Positions 47,146 through 56,505 of a stretch of 64,000 nt of DNA are shown piece by piece. Below the pieces are notes generated by a model. That model ran no database searches. It was given only the letters and a program-made list of their open reading frames with translations, and was not told the DNA's origin. The number at the start of each line of letters is the position of its first letter. Position 1 is the first letter of the stretch. A program made the translations under genes and the position numbers. The stretch comes from Asticcacaulis solisilvae (GTDB lineage Bacteria; Pseudomonadota; Alphaproteobacteria; Caulobacterales; Caulobacteraceae): positions 124,001 through 188,000 of the forward strand of contig NZ_JAGGMI010000007.1 in the NCBI RefSeq assembly GCF_017875235.1. The letters are read 5' to 3'.

Positions 47146-47630
47146 TCCCGATGATACGGCAGGCCGGCCAATATGGTCACGGCGCGGTACATCTGTTCGG
47201 CCAGCATGACGCGCACAAGTGCGTGCGGCCAGGTCTGCGGCCCGAAGGCCAGCGAAAAGGCGGCTGAGTTGCGCAGGTCCGCATCAAGCCCGTCAGCGCC
47301 GCCGATCAGGAAGACGACGCGCCGTTCGCCGCGATCCTTGTATTTCTCAATGCGTTGCGCGATGGCGCGCGAGGTCAGTTGCTCGCCGCGCTCGTCGCAG
47401 GCGATCAGGATACCGCCCTCGGCCAGGGCTGCCCGGATGGCTTCGGCTTCGGCGGCCTTCAACTGCGCTGAGGTGAGATTTTTGGCCTTCTTCGCTTCGA
47501 CCTCGATCAGGTCGGCGGGACCCAGGCCCAATGAGCGGCCGGTCTGCGTGGCGCGGCTCAAGTAATCGCGCGCCATGGCGTTTTCAGTGGTCGCGCCGAG
47601 CTTGCCGACGGCGCACAGGGTCAGCTTCAT
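47142..47630 (-). CDS. rlmH: 23S rRNA (pseudouridine1915-N3)-methyltransferase
   Basis: 162 residues, slightly longer than the 155 of E. coli. SPOUT methyltransferase with SAM-binding knot: FLIGGADGLD, LAFGPQTWPHALVRVMLAEQMYRA (in part), closing GLPYHRD in place of the usual NHPYHRE. Modifies helix 69 of 23S rRNA. One base separates its ATG from the upstream LprI-like stop. Confidence 0.96.
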   Translation of the reverse strand: MKLTLCAVGKLGATTENAMARDYLSRATQTGRSLGLGPADLIEVEAKKAKNLTSAQLKAAEAEAIRAALAEGGILIACDERGEQLTSRAIAQRIEKYKDRGERRVVFLIGGADGLDADLRNSAAFSLAFGPQTWPHALVRVMLAEQMYRAVTILAGLPYHRD

Positions 47631-47631
47631 A

Positions 47632-48051
47632 TCAGTTTTTCAAAACCGTCCGGTAAAGGCTGCGCAGCAACTGCGTACGGCCTTCCGTCATTTCGACCTT
47701 GCAGCGCAAGGGTTCGGCGACCGCGAGCGTCCCGCCCTCGTAGAAACTCTCAACGGCTTTACAGGTCAGGTTCATTTCCTTGAGCCAAAAGTCGTGGGCG
47801 GAATCGAAGGTCTTGGAGGCCGCAGCATCGGGGTCGAACTTGCCCTTCAGAATGATCTCGGCGATCGTGGCTTCCAAAGATGCCGTGGCGGCGTCGAGAC
47901 GCGCGCTGTAACACGCCGCCGCATGCTGGCTGTTGCTGAAGCCGGCGCATTGGGTGGGAAGCTTAATGGCCTTGATCGGCCGCTGGGCGGACAGGGCAGG
48001 GGCGGCCAGACACAGGGACAGGCCTGCCGTAAGCATTGCCAGCTGTTTCAC
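47632..48051 (-). CDS. small exported LprI-like (DUF1311) protein
   Basis: 139 residues from GTG 48051, chosen because AGGGGGAAGCTTC precedes it and it yields a clean signal peptide (KQLAMLTAGLSLCLAAPALSAQ). The mature part has four Cys and a helix-rich pattern (CAGFSNSQHAAACYSARLDAATASLEATI, in part) like LprI/DUF1311 lysozyme-inhibitor proteins. Call is tentative. It sits between rsfS and rlmH, where this cluster normally has no gene. Confidence 0.65.
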   Translation of the reverse strand: MKQLAMLTAGLSLCLAAPALSAQRPIKAIKLPTQCAGFSNSQHAAACYSARLDAATASLEATIAEIILKGKFDPDAAASKTFDSAHDFWLKEMNLTCKAVESFYEGGTLAVAEPLRCKVEMTEGRTQLLRSLYRTVLKN

Positions 48052-48073
48052 GAAGCTTCCCCCTTGATGGATG

Positions 48074-48586
48074 TCAGGACAGGCTGTGGTCCGAAGGCGA
48101 CAGCGACCAGATCTTTTCGATATTGTAAAAGGCGCGGACTTCCGGACGGAAGACGTGGACAACGACGTCACCCACGTCGATCAGCACCCAGTCGCAGGCC
48201 GGCAGGCCTTCGACCTTGGCCTTGCCATAGCCGGCTTCCTTGAGGGCGCGCAGCACGTGGTCGGCCAGAGCGCCGACGTGGCGGTGCGAGCGCCCCGATG
48301 CGATGATCAGGGTGTCGGCGACCGATGACTTGCCTTTGAGGTCGATGCAGACAATGTCCTGCGCCTTGTCGTCGTCGAGACGGTTGACGATCAGCGTTTC
48401 CAGCGACATGTCGGAATTCTGGCCTGTGGCCTCCCCTTCGGCCAGCGTGCTCAGAGTGGTGGTCTCAAGCGATTGAGACTCGATAACGGGCTTTTGCGCA
48501 TCATGCGCGGGTTGAAGAGACAGGGTCAGGGTTCCTTTTACGACTGTACCGGCAATAACCGTATCACAAACTTGGTTCCCGGTCAT
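48074..48586 (-). CDS. rsfS: ribosomal silencing factor RsfS
   Basis: 170 residues from ATG 48586; the conserved domain starts at about residue 60 (MSLETLIVNRLDDDKAQDIVCIDL, in part), and ATG 48409 would give 111 residues, closer to the E. coli length. ADTLIIASGRSHRHVGALADHV, GLPACDWVLIDVGDVVVHVF and REFYxLE-like VRAFYNIEKIW are the family motifs. Binds L14 and blocks subunit joining in starvation. Start uncertain; the N-terminal 59 residues may not be translated. Confidence 0.93.
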   Translation of the reverse strand: MTGNQVCDTVIAGTVVKGTLTLSLQPAHDAQKPVIESQSLETTTLSTLAEGEATGQNSDMSLETLIVNRLDDDKAQDIVCIDLKGKSSVADTLIIASGRSHRHVGALADHVLRALKEAGYGKAKVEGLPACDWVLIDVGDVVVHVFRPEVRAFYNIEKIWSLSPSDHSLS

Positions 48587-48665
48587 CCCTCGTTCAAGGC
48601 TGCGGCTTCACATTTAAGTTCTGCAAGCGTTTGTGAACGCCTAGAGTCTTGAATCGCCGCCGGAA

Positions 48666-49316
48666 TTATTTCAATGGCGTGCGGCGTTGCGCGCGGATCG
48701 CCGTCGATGAATGACCGTGCAGCGGGCCCTTTATGTAGCTCCAGGCCGGCGCCTGGCGATAGGGCAGGATATGGCCGGCCCGTTCGGGATGGCGGTAGTG
48801 GGCGAAGCGTTTGGCGGCCGGCGACAGGCGGGCCTTCATCAGCGCGCCGGGACGCGAGACGACGACGACCGGCACCATGTGCATGATCTGCACCCATCCC
48901 CGCCAGCGGTGAAAGCTGGCCAGCGAGTCCCCGCCCATGATCCAGACGAAATGAACGCCGGGATAGCGCGTTTTCAGGGCGCGCAGGGTGTCGAGCGTAT
49001 AGGTCGCGCCGATCCGGGTTTCGAAGTCCGAAATGACGTCGTTCGGTCCGATAAAGGGCCTGAGTTCTTCGATGCGTTCACTGAGCGGCGCGGTGTCATG
49101 ACGACTTTTCAGCGGGTTCTGCGGCGAGACCAGCCATATGACCTTGTCGAGCCCCAAGCGCGCGCGCGCCGTATCGGCGACGTGGCGGTGGCCCTCATGC
49201 GCCGGGTTGAACGAGCCGCCGAACAGCCCGACCGTCATGCCGCGTTCCAGATGTGGTCCGCTGCGCAGGGCAGAGCCCATGGCGGGCGACATCGGAGCGG
49301 GGCCGGCAAACCACAT
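48666..49316 (-). CDS. nadD: nicotinate-nucleotide adenylyltransferase
   Basis: 216 residues from ATG 49316, 7 bases after the obgE stop; ATG 49292 and 49238 are alternatives. Makes deamido-NAD+ from nicotinate mononucleotide and ATP. VGLFGGSFNPAHEGHRHVA holds the nucleotidyltransferase HxGH-type site; FVWIMGGDSLASFHRW and GHSSTAIRA (ISST-like) are typical. Co-transcribed with obgE and rsfS; proB and proA, often between obgE and nadD in related genomes, are absent. Confidence 0.95.
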   Translation of the reverse strand: MWFAGPAPMSPAMGSALRSGPHLERGMTVGLFGGSFNPAHEGHRHVADTARARLGLDKVIWLVSPQNPLKSRHDTAPLSERIEELRPFIGPNDVISDFETRIGATYTLDTLRALKTRYPGVHFVWIMGGDSLASFHRWRGWVQIMHMVPVVVVSRPGALMKARLSPAAKRFAHYRHPERAGHILPYRQAPAWSYIKGPLHGHSSTAIRAQRRTPLK

Positions 49317-49323
49317 CAGCGGA

Positions 49324-50639
<1,316 letters not shown>

Positions 50640-50673
50640 GAAATCGAATGCGTGTGGGGAGCAACCATGTGGA

Positions 50674-51621
50674 TTAGGCGTCTTTGGTTATCCAAGGCGC
50701 TTGTCTTTTGAGGACAAGGTTGGCGGCTTCGATAAGCTTTCGCATGATGGCGACGATAGCGACCTTTTTGGGCTTTCCGGCATTGATGAGCTTTTCCGCG
50801 AAGACTTTGAGGGCGCCTTTTCGCTTCGCGGTGACGGCGGCGAGATAGACAAAGGTCCTTGGCCTTGCCCGTCCTCCGCTGATAAAGCGCATGCCTTTCA
50901 TGGCGCCGGAATCGCGGTCGAAGGGCGCGACACCCAGCAGTGATGCCGCCTGACCAGGCTTGAGCGCGCCTAGCTCTGGCATGCGGACCACAAGAACCGC
51001 CGCCACAGTCTCTCCTATGCCGGGCAGGCTTTTCAGGAGGTCAAAGCGTGCGACGAGGTCGGGCCTTTGCCGAATGCGGCGTAGGACCATGGCCTTAAGG
51101 TTTTCCTTCTGCCGGCGGAGTTGATCGACCAGTTTGGCCTGGACCTCGCAGACCGCCTTCAGACGCTGATGTTCAGCAATGGTGCGGGTTTGCGCCAGCA
51201 TATTGGTGACATGCTCGTACAGCGTCAGGATTTCCGCCATCTCGACTAGGTCCTTGTCCCGCCGGGCAACCATGCCTTCCCAATGCTTCGTCGCCTTGGC
51301 GATTATGCCGGCATCGATCTTGTCCGACTTGGCCCGCAGGCGGCGGAAGCGGGCAAAGGCCCGGATTTCCTGTGGCTGATGGACAATGACCTCATAGCCC
51401 TCAGCCTCCAGCGCTTCACGCACATCGCGTTCGTAGTTTCCGCTCGCCTCCATACCCACGCGCGTAACGCCGTGCGGCTTCAGCCAGGCTATCAGATCCA
51501 AAATCCCTGTCGCTGTATTGGCAAACCGCTGATGGACATCAACATCTGCCAAAGCTGCATCAAGCCATCCCTTGCCGATATCCAAACCGGCTACGACAAT
51601 GCTATACTCACCCTGTTTCAT
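50674..51621 (-). CDS. IS110-family transposase
   Basis: 315 residues from ATG 51621 (AAGGGTGAGATC upstream); longer starts lie in the IS leader. N-terminal RuvC-like DEDD domain with Asp14 (VAGLDIGKGW), Glu58 (GMEASGNYERD), Asp100 and Asp103 (KSDKIDAG). C-terminal Tnp20 domain with SLPGIGETVAAVLVVRMPELG (in part) and the catalytic Ser region FDRDSGAMKGMRFISGGRA (in part). Appears complete, so the element may be active. Enzymes of this family use a bridge RNA made from the IS non-coding end. Confidence 0.96.
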   Translation of the reverse strand: MKQGEYSIVVAGLDIGKGWLDAALADVDVHQRFANTATGILDLIAWLKPHGVTRVGMEASGNYERDVREALEAEGYEVIVHQPQEIRAFARFRRLRAKSDKIDAGIIAKATKHWEGMVARRDKDLVEMAEILTLYEHVTNMLAQTRTIAEHQRLKAVCEVQAKLVDQLRRQKENLKAMVLRRIRQRPDLVARFDLLKSLPGIGETVAAVLVVRMPELGALKPGQAASLLGVAPFDRDSGAMKGMRFISGGRARPRTFVYLAAVTAKRKGALKVFAEKLINAGKPKKVAIVAIMRKLIEAANLVLKRQAPWITKDA

Positions 51622-51835
51622 GATCTCACCCTTGTGTCTTCGGGCCCTTACGCCCACGCAACCATCCGAGGCATGAAATCCAAAGGTGACCCAGCTCCCC
51701 AACAGCCCACGAAGCTCAGGGGAAAACGGTCCAGCCTTCAGATGGATTGGAGCGCTGCGAACGCTCCAATCCATCAAAACTCTAGCACCATTCCGACAAA
51801 CAAGGGGGACCGCACGAGCCTGTGCTTGCACAGGC
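51622..51835 (-). ncRNA. candidate IS110 bridge RNA region
   Basis: The 210-base leader upstream of the transposase has a strong hairpin, GATGGATTGGAGCG / CGCTCCAATCCATC (51741-51775, 14-bp perfect stem). Read on the minus strand it is followed by GACC..CCCC / GGGG..GGTC (a stem with large internal loop) and GGGC-GTAAG-GCCC-like pairing, and preceded by GCCTGTGC/GCACAGGC (51818-51835). A 5' stem plus two looped stems is the plan of IS621-type bridge RNA. RNA ends and guide loops are not determined. Confidence 0.4.
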
Positions 51836-51884
51836 AAGATGCGGTGGTGGGGGCTATAGGGACCTCAGACGGTCAAACAGACCG

Positions 51885-52466
51885 CTACAGAATCCGGATC
51901 ATGTGCAGGGCCTGATGTTCGCCATCACGCGCCCGCGACGTCTCCATCGTCTTGCGGCCGGTATAGAGGAAGTCGGCATTGACCAGCAGGCGCGCCGACG
52001 GCTCGTTGTCGGCAAAGTGCGCCGCATGGACGATGCGGTGCAGTTTGCGCTTCTTGACCCAGCGCAGCAGGCCGTCGATGGCCTCCAGCGCATAGCCGCG
52101 GCCCTGGTGCGCAGGAGCGATGAAGACGCTCAGGTTGGGGCCGAAGCTATGCATGCCCGGGGCCTTGCCGCAGGTCGACTTGGTCAGCGAGATCACACCG
52201 ATCAACTGCTCGTCCTCAACGCGGACGGCCCAGTAGGTCAGTTTCGACGCCGCCATGTCGCTTAAGAGCCTTGCGGCTTCGTCGCGGCTGAGCGGGTGGG
52301 GGATGGCATGGGTCATGCGCGCGGCGTTTTTGTCGGCGAACACGGCCATGAAATTATCGATGTCGGCGGCTTTGAGCGGCGTCAGGCTGAGACGCGAGGT
52401 TTCGATGCTGATCTGCTCAGGCTTACCGATGGGTGGCTGCCGGTCAATGTCATGTCTGGTGATCAT
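51885..52466 (-). CDS. GNAT-family N-acetyltransferase
   Basis: 193 residues. RimJ/RimL-like: IETSRLSLTPLKAADIDNFMAVF (in part), LIGVISLTKS, SVFIAPAHQGRGYALEAIDGLLRW (in part; acetyl-CoA loop QGRGYA) and NEPSARLLVNADF. A GNAT gene next to rpmA-obgE is a known feature of this cluster in alphaproteobacteria. Substrate unknown. Confidence 0.93.
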   Translation of the reverse strand: MITRHDIDRQPPIGKPEQISIETSRLSLTPLKAADIDNFMAVFADKNAARMTHAIPHPLSRDEAARLLSDMAASKLTYWAVRVEDEQLIGVISLTKSTCGKAPGMHSFGPNLSVFIAPAHQGRGYALEAIDGLLRWVKKRKLHRIVHAAHFADNEPSARLLVNADFLYTGRKTMETSRARDGEHQALHMIRIL

Positions 52467-52611
52467 TGCTCATCTCCTTTGGCCTTTTACCGCGCCCTTA
52501 TGCGGACGGGATGCGGCCTATTTAGGGTCGAACTGTGTCAGTTCGAGAGGGTGTGTCTCTGAGCGGGATCACTTTTTTGATTTCAGGTCTTTTTTCTGAA
52601 ATCCAAACGCG

Positions 52612-52692
52612 AAAACGGGAGCCCGGTAGAATCCGGACTCCCGCTCAAATCTCGGTCCGGATCGGCTTAACTTTTCGTAAGCACGATCCGAA
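52612..52692 (-). terminator. terminator region of rplU-rpmA
   Basis: Read on the minus strand, CGGATCG.CTTA-type arms (52655-52692) come first, then GGGAGTCCGG-ATTCTA-CCGGGCTCCC followed by GTTTTCG (52612-52643). The second hairpin is a good rho-independent terminator for rpmA. A further inverted repeat GATTTCAG / CTGAAATC is at 52579-52602. Confidence 0.7.
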
Positions 52693-52707
52693 ATGTCTGA
52701 TCAGTGC

Positions 52708-52977
52708 TTATTCGGCGGCTTCAGCAGCCGGAACGATCGACACGTAACAACGGTTGTCGCGCTTCGTCGTGAACTTCACCGCGCCTGTCGCTGTGGCGAA
52801 AAGCGTGTGATCGCGGCCGAGGCCGACATTGGTGCCTGGCCAGAACTTGGTGCCGCGCTGGCGAACCAGGATGTTGCCGGCGAGAACGTTCTCACCGCCA
52901 AAACGCTTTACGCCGAGGCGCTTGGATTCTGAATCGCGGCCGTTACGCGACGAACCGCCAGATTTTTTGTGTGCCAT
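52708..52977 (-). CDS. rpmA: 50S ribosomal protein L27
   Basis: 89 residues. [23 protein letters not shown] is the invariant L27 start (shown in part as [15 protein letters not shown]), which reaches the peptidyl transferase centre; [23 protein letters not shown] follows (in part). Short Ala/Glu tail. Downstream of rplU with 24 bases between. Confidence 0.99.
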   Translation of the reverse strand: MAHKKSGGSSRNGRDSESKRLGVKRFGGENVLAGNILVRQRGTKFWPGTNVGLGRDHTLFATATGAVKFTTKRDNRCYVSIVPAAEAAE

Positions 52978-53001
52978 GGGACTAGCTCCTCAAATCTCTA
53001 C

Positions 53002-53511
53002 TTACGCTTCGTCAGCGGTGGTTTCGGTCTTCTTCTTCGGCGCGGCCTTCTTCTTGGGGGCCGCAGCCTCCTCAGCAGCGACCGGAGCCGTTTCGACGAC
53101 CGGGGCTTCGACAGCGGCGGCAACGCCACGCGGCGCCAGGTTACGGGCGCGGGCGTTCAGTTCGGCCTTCGTCGTCAGCGAGACGGTGCCGTCCCAGTTC
53201 GACGTCTTGCCGGCGCCGGAGATGCCGGTGACGCGCAGGACGGTTTCGAACTGGCGGTGACCGGTCGTGCGGCGATAGCCCTGACGGCGGATCTTCTTGA
53301 AGATGCGGACCTTCTCGCCCTTGCGGGTTTCGATGAGGGTCGCGGTGACCGCGGCGCCGTCAACCAGAGGCGCGCCGACGACGTCGCCGAGCATCAGCAC
53401 TTCGTTGAAGGTCACGGCAGCGCCGGGTTCGCCTTCGAGCTTTTCGACCTTGATCAGGTCGCCGGCGGCGACACGGTATTGCTTACCGCCTGTTTTGATG
53501 ACCGCGTACAT
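53002..53511 (-). CDS. rplU: 50S ribosomal protein L21 with long C-terminal extension
   Basis: 169 residues from ATG 53511. Residues 1-102 are L21 ([34 protein letters not shown]). A tail of about 65 residues follows, containing a helix-hairpin-like segment and an Ala/Lys/Pro-rich end ([12 protein letters not shown]). E. coli L21 is 103 residues; extended L21 is known in this bacterial class. First gene of rplU-rpmA. Confidence 0.98.
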   Translation of the reverse strand: MYAVIKTGGKQYRVAAGDLIKVEKLEGEPGAAVTFNEVLMLGDVVGAPLVDGAAVTATLIETRKGEKVRIFKKIRRQGYRRTTGHRQFETVLRVTGISGAGKTSNWDGTVSLTTKAELNARARNLAPRGVAAAVEAPVVETAPVAAEEAAAPKKKAAPKKKTETTADEA

Positions 53512-53693
53512 GGTCAAGTGCCTCATATATGGCGCAGGCGTTGTGAGCGATAGGCTCAACTGTCCGCGCGAGAAATGGAAAAACCGCCCCATGGACCGGG
53601 TAGGCCCTGGGCGAGAGGGCGCGACTTATACTCAGATGTCGCATAGAGTCAACGCCGGATACCCGAATTTCGTCAATTATTGTCAGGCCGTGC

Positions 53694-53990
53694 TCACGCC
53701 GGATGGCTGGACAGGACGGTCGCGACTTTCATCAGGAGATCGGCATTGGCGTACATGCGCTCATTGGCCAGCTTCAGCGCCTGGGCGATGCGATCGGCGG
53801 GGGCGGGGTGTGCGTCGTCCTTCAGCCACCGCTCAACCGAGCTTTCGGATACGCCGATGGCTTCGGAGACCTGTTTCGCCAGGCTTTTGCGCGGATCCGT
53901 GCGCCAGGCCAGGTCGGCCAGGCGGGCGAATTCAGCGGAGGTCAGCAGAAGGGGGCGATCTTTGGCGGGGAGGGTGGCAGTGTCGGACAT
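53694..53990 (-). CDS. small HTH protein, probable autoregulated DNA-binding protein
   Basis: 98 residues. Contains a helix-turn-helix-like core, SLAKQVSEAIGVSESSVERWLKDD, preceded by RLADLAWRTDPRK and followed by a helix ADRIAQALKLANERMYANADLLMKVATVL (in part). No family I can name with confidence; xenobiotic-response (XRE)-like fold is plausible. A 19-bp palindrome lies 19 bases upstream of its start. Divergent from cobW, so it might control that gene too. Confidence 0.75.
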   Translation of the reverse strand: MSDTATLPAKDRPLLLTSAEFARLADLAWRTDPRKSLAKQVSEAIGVSESSVERWLKDDAHPAPADRIAQALKLANERMYANADLLMKVATVLSSHPA

Positions 53991-54008
53991 AGGCTCTTAC
54001 GCAAAACG

Positions 54009-54027
54009 ATATTGTGCAGCGCAATAT
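54009..54027. promoter_or_regulatory. palindromic operator between HTH gene and cobW
   Basis: ATATTGTGC-A-GCGCAATAT, 8 of 9 pairs symmetric, in the 184-base divergent spacer and 19 bases from the HTH start. It is not the alphaproteobacterial Zur box as I know it (TGTTATA-type), so autoregulation by the HTH protein is the simpler reading. Confidence 0.5.
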
Positions 54028-54174
54028 AACGCATGTTCGCCAAAAACTGAAGACCAATATGTGGCGTAGCGGCCGTTTTACACCCGGCGTCGTCACTTTG
54101 GCTTGATTTCATCCGACAAAGGCATACTTAGACCGGATATAAAGTAACAGCCCCGAACAGACTAAGAGATGACC

Positions 54175-55341
54175 ATGGCCGACACCGCTGCCGTTTCCCA
54201 GAAGACCCCCGTCACCGTGCTTACCGGCTATCTCGGGGCCGGCAAGACGACGCTGCTGAACCGCATCCTTTCGGAAAACCACGGCCAGAAGTACGCGGTC
54301 ATCGTCAATGAGTTCGGCGAAATCGGCATCGACAATGACCTGATCGTCGGCGCCGACGAAGAAGTGTTCGAGATGAACAATGGCTGCGTCTGCTGCACGG
54401 TGCGCGGCGACCTGATCCGCATCCTGTCGGGCCTGATGAAGCGCAAGGGCAAGTTCGACGCGATCATCGTCGAGACGACCGGCCTGGCCGATCCCGGCCC
54501 GGTGGCGCAGACCTTCTTCGTCGATGAAGAGATCAAGGCCAAGACCTATCTCGATTCGGTGACGGCCCTGGTCGACGCGCGCCACTTCGAACAGGCGCTG
54601 AAGGACGGCAAGGAGGCCAAGGAACAGGTCGCGTTCGCCGACCACATTATCCTCAATAAGACCGACCTGGTGACGCCGGAGAAGCTTGATGAGATCGAAG
54701 GCCGCCTGAAGGGGCTGAACCCGCTGGCCTCGATCCAGCGCGCCCAGCGTTCGGACGTGCCGATCAAGAGCCTGCTCAACCAGCATCGCTTCGACCTGGC
54801 CAAGATGGAGACGGTCGAAAACCACGCCCATAGCCATGATCATGACCACCATCATCACGATCATGATCACCACCATCACGATCACCATAACAACCCGGCC
54901 CACGGCGCGCCGGGTCATGTCCACGATGAGCACTGTGGTCACGACCATCATCACCATGGTCATCATCACCACAATCCGGCCCACGGCGAAGCCGGTCACG
55001 TCCATGACGAACATTGCAGCCACACCATCAACCCGATCCACGACGAAGAGATCAAGAGCGTGTCGCTTAGCTCCGATCGCCAGGTCGACGGCATGAAGTT
55101 CACCCAATGGCTGGACAAGCTGCTGGCGGAAAAAGGCCAGGACATCCTGCGTGCCAAGGGGATTCTCAACGTCAAGGGTGAAGAAAAGCGCCTCGTCTTC
55201 CAGGCCGTGCACATGATCCTCGAAGGTGAGTTGCAACAGGAGTGGCGCGAGGGGGAAAAGCGCGTGTCGCGCGCGGTATTTATCGGCCGTCACCTGGATG
55301 AGGCCGCCTTGCGCGCCGGTTTCGAGGCCAGCCTGGTTTGA
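54175..55341 (+). CDS. CobW/COG0523 GTPase, putative zinc metallochaperone
   Basis: 388 residues from ATG 54175; ATG 54169 adds two. GTPase domain with Walker A GYLGAGKTTLLN, the metal-binding GCVCCT, and NKTD. Between about 220 and 300 is a His/Asp-rich metal-binding region (HDHDHHHHDHDHHHHDHH) containing two near-copies of NPAHG..GHVHDEHC.H. The CobW C-terminal domain follows (GILNVKGEEKRLVFQAVH in part). Such proteins deliver zinc under limitation. The WD40 gene downstream is a frequent partner. Confidence 0.95.
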   Translation: MADTAAVSQKTPVTVLTGYLGAGKTTLLNRILSENHGQKYAVIVNEFGEIGIDNDLIVGADEEVFEMNNGCVCCTVRGDLIRILSGLMKRKGKFDAIIVETTGLADPGPVAQTFFVDEEIKAKTYLDSVTALVDARHFEQALKDGKEAKEQVAFADHIILNKTDLVTPEKLDEIEGRLKGLNPLASIQRAQRSDVPIKSLLNQHRFDLAKMETVENHAHSHDHDHHHHDHDHHHHDHHNNPAHGAPGHVHDEHCGHDHHHHGHHHHNPAHGEAGHVHDEHCSHTINPIHDEEIKSVSLSSDRQVDGMKFTQWLDKLLAEKGQDILRAKGILNVKGEEKRLVFQAVHMILEGELQQEWREGEKRVSRAVFIGRHLDEAALRAGFEASLV

Positions 55342-55348
55342 TTTCTTT

Positions 55349-55480
55349 CCTTCTCCCCGCGTGCGGGGAGAAGGTGGCTAAGCTTGCTTAGCCGGATGAG
55401 GGGCAAAAAAGGCTTTCCGAGACGCCGTCTCCGGTCTATTGCCCCTCACCCTAACCCTCTCCCCGCAAGCAGGGAGAGGG
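55349..55480. repeat. paired hairpins of the dispersed C-rich repeat
   Basis: CCTTCTCCCCGC-GT-GCGGGGAGAAGG at 55349-55374 and CCCTCTCCC / GGGAGAGGG at 55455-55480, with CCCCTCACCCTAACCCT between. The first could end cobW transcription; the right arm of the second supplies the Shine-Dalgarno of the WD40 gene. Confidence 0.75.
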
Positions 55481-55497
55481 GATTTTATGAGCGTGCC

Positions 55498-56484
55498 ATG
55501 ACCCTGACGACCAAATCCTACGACGAATTCGTCGTTGCCGCCCTGTTCGATACCGTTGACGAAGCCATTGTCGCGCTTGGCGACGGCCGCGTCGTGTTTC
55601 CCGACTCGGACAAGAGCTTCGAGGCGCACCCGAATGCTGGCCTTTTGACCGCGGTTGTCCACCCGACCGGCGTCGGCGTCATCACCGGTGGCGACGATGG
55701 CCGCGTTGTGTGGACGACGAAGGAGTCCGGTTCGGTCGAGCTGGCTGTTCATAAGGGCGCCTGGATAGACCGGATCGCGGTTGCCGGCGACGCCCAGGTC
55801 ATCGCCTATGTCGCCGCCAAGAAGGTCTTCGTCCGCGACCTGCTGAAAAAGACCGAGCATATATTTACCCACGATCATTCGGTGTCCGACCTGGCCTTTT
55901 CGCCGGATGGCCGCAAGCTCTATTGCTCGACCTATAACGGCGTGAATGTCTGGTTCACGCGTGTCGCTCAGCAAAAGCCGACCAAGCTGAAGTGGACGGG
56001 ATCGCATACCCGCCTGGCCATGTCGCCCAAGGGCGATTACGTCGTCACCGCCATGCAGGAAAACGCCCTGCACGGCTGGCGTCTGAAGGACAGTAAGGAC
56101 ATGCGCATGGGCGGCTATCCCGCCAAGATCAAGTCCTTGCAGTTCTTCGCCCAGGGCAAGCTTCTTGCCACATCGGGCGCCAATGGCGCGGTGGTGTGGC
56201 CCTTCCTCGGGCCCAACGGCCCGATGGGCCAGGAAGCCTCCGAGATCAATCCAGAACCATCGACCATGGTGTCGGTCGTTGCGGGCAGCAGCGAAGACAC
56301 GCTGCTGGCCGCCGGCACCGAGGATGGCCGCGTCTGGCTGGGTGAGCTGCAATCGACGGGCATCGAATGGATAAAGCGCGAAAAAGGCAGCCCGATCACG
56401 GCCCTGGCCCTGTCCGAAACCGGTACACGCATACTGTTTGGCGATGAGGACGGTTTCGTTTATATCTACGAGGTGGAAGCATAG
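55498..56484 (+). CDS. WD40-repeat protein
   Basis: 328 residues from ATG 55498. A longer frame would translate the repeat (PHPNPLPASRERG) and is rejected. Seven blades are likely: e.g. GLLTAVVHPTGVGVITGGDDGRVVW, SVSDLAFSPDGRKLYCSTYNGVNVW, HTRLAMSPKGDYVVTAMQENALHGW and ITALALSETGTRILFGDEDGFVYIY (each in part). No signal peptide. Position after cobW suggests a zinc-homeostasis partner, as seen with other alphaproteobacterial COG0523 genes. Confidence 0.92.
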   Translation: MTLTTKSYDEFVVAALFDTVDEAIVALGDGRVVFPDSDKSFEAHPNAGLLTAVVHPTGVGVITGGDDGRVVWTTKESGSVELAVHKGAWIDRIAVAGDAQVIAYVAAKKVFVRDLLKKTEHIFTHDHSVSDLAFSPDGRKLYCSTYNGVNVWFTRVAQQKPTKLKWTGSHTRLAMSPKGDYVVTAMQENALHGWRLKDSKDMRMGGYPAKIKSLQFFAQGKLLATSGANGAVVWPFLGPNGPMGQEASEINPEPSTMVSVVAGSSEDTLLAAGTEDGRVWLGELQSTGIEWIKREKGSPITALALSETGTRILFGDEDGFVYIYEVEA

Positions 56485-56505
56485 GGGCTTACCTGGGGCG
56501 AGTAG

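Larger units (their letters stand above)
50640..51836 (-). mobile_element. IS110-family insertion sequence
   Basis: A single IS110-type transposase gene with about 200 bases of leader on its upstream side and very short sequence downstream, the layout of the IS110 subgroup. IS110 elements lack terminal inverted repeats, so the exact ends cannot be placed by eye; the limits given are approximate. Flanking DNA carries an inverted palindromic repeat (50450-50466 and 51838-51854), suggesting insertion in or beside a REP-like element. It separates obgE from the GNAT-rpmA-rplU genes. Confidence 0.75.

Noticed and set aside
54009-54027. Palindrome before cobW as a Zur box
   Set aside because: Lacks the TGTTATA-type half-sites expected for alphaproteobacterial Zur.
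54820-54990. His-codon repeats as a CRISPR-like array
   Set aside because: They are in-frame with the CobW gene and lack regular spacers.
54109-55293. 394-codon minus-strand frame with Met/Val-rich runs
   Set aside because: The runs are the complement of the His/Asp codons of the CobW gene, not a membrane protein.
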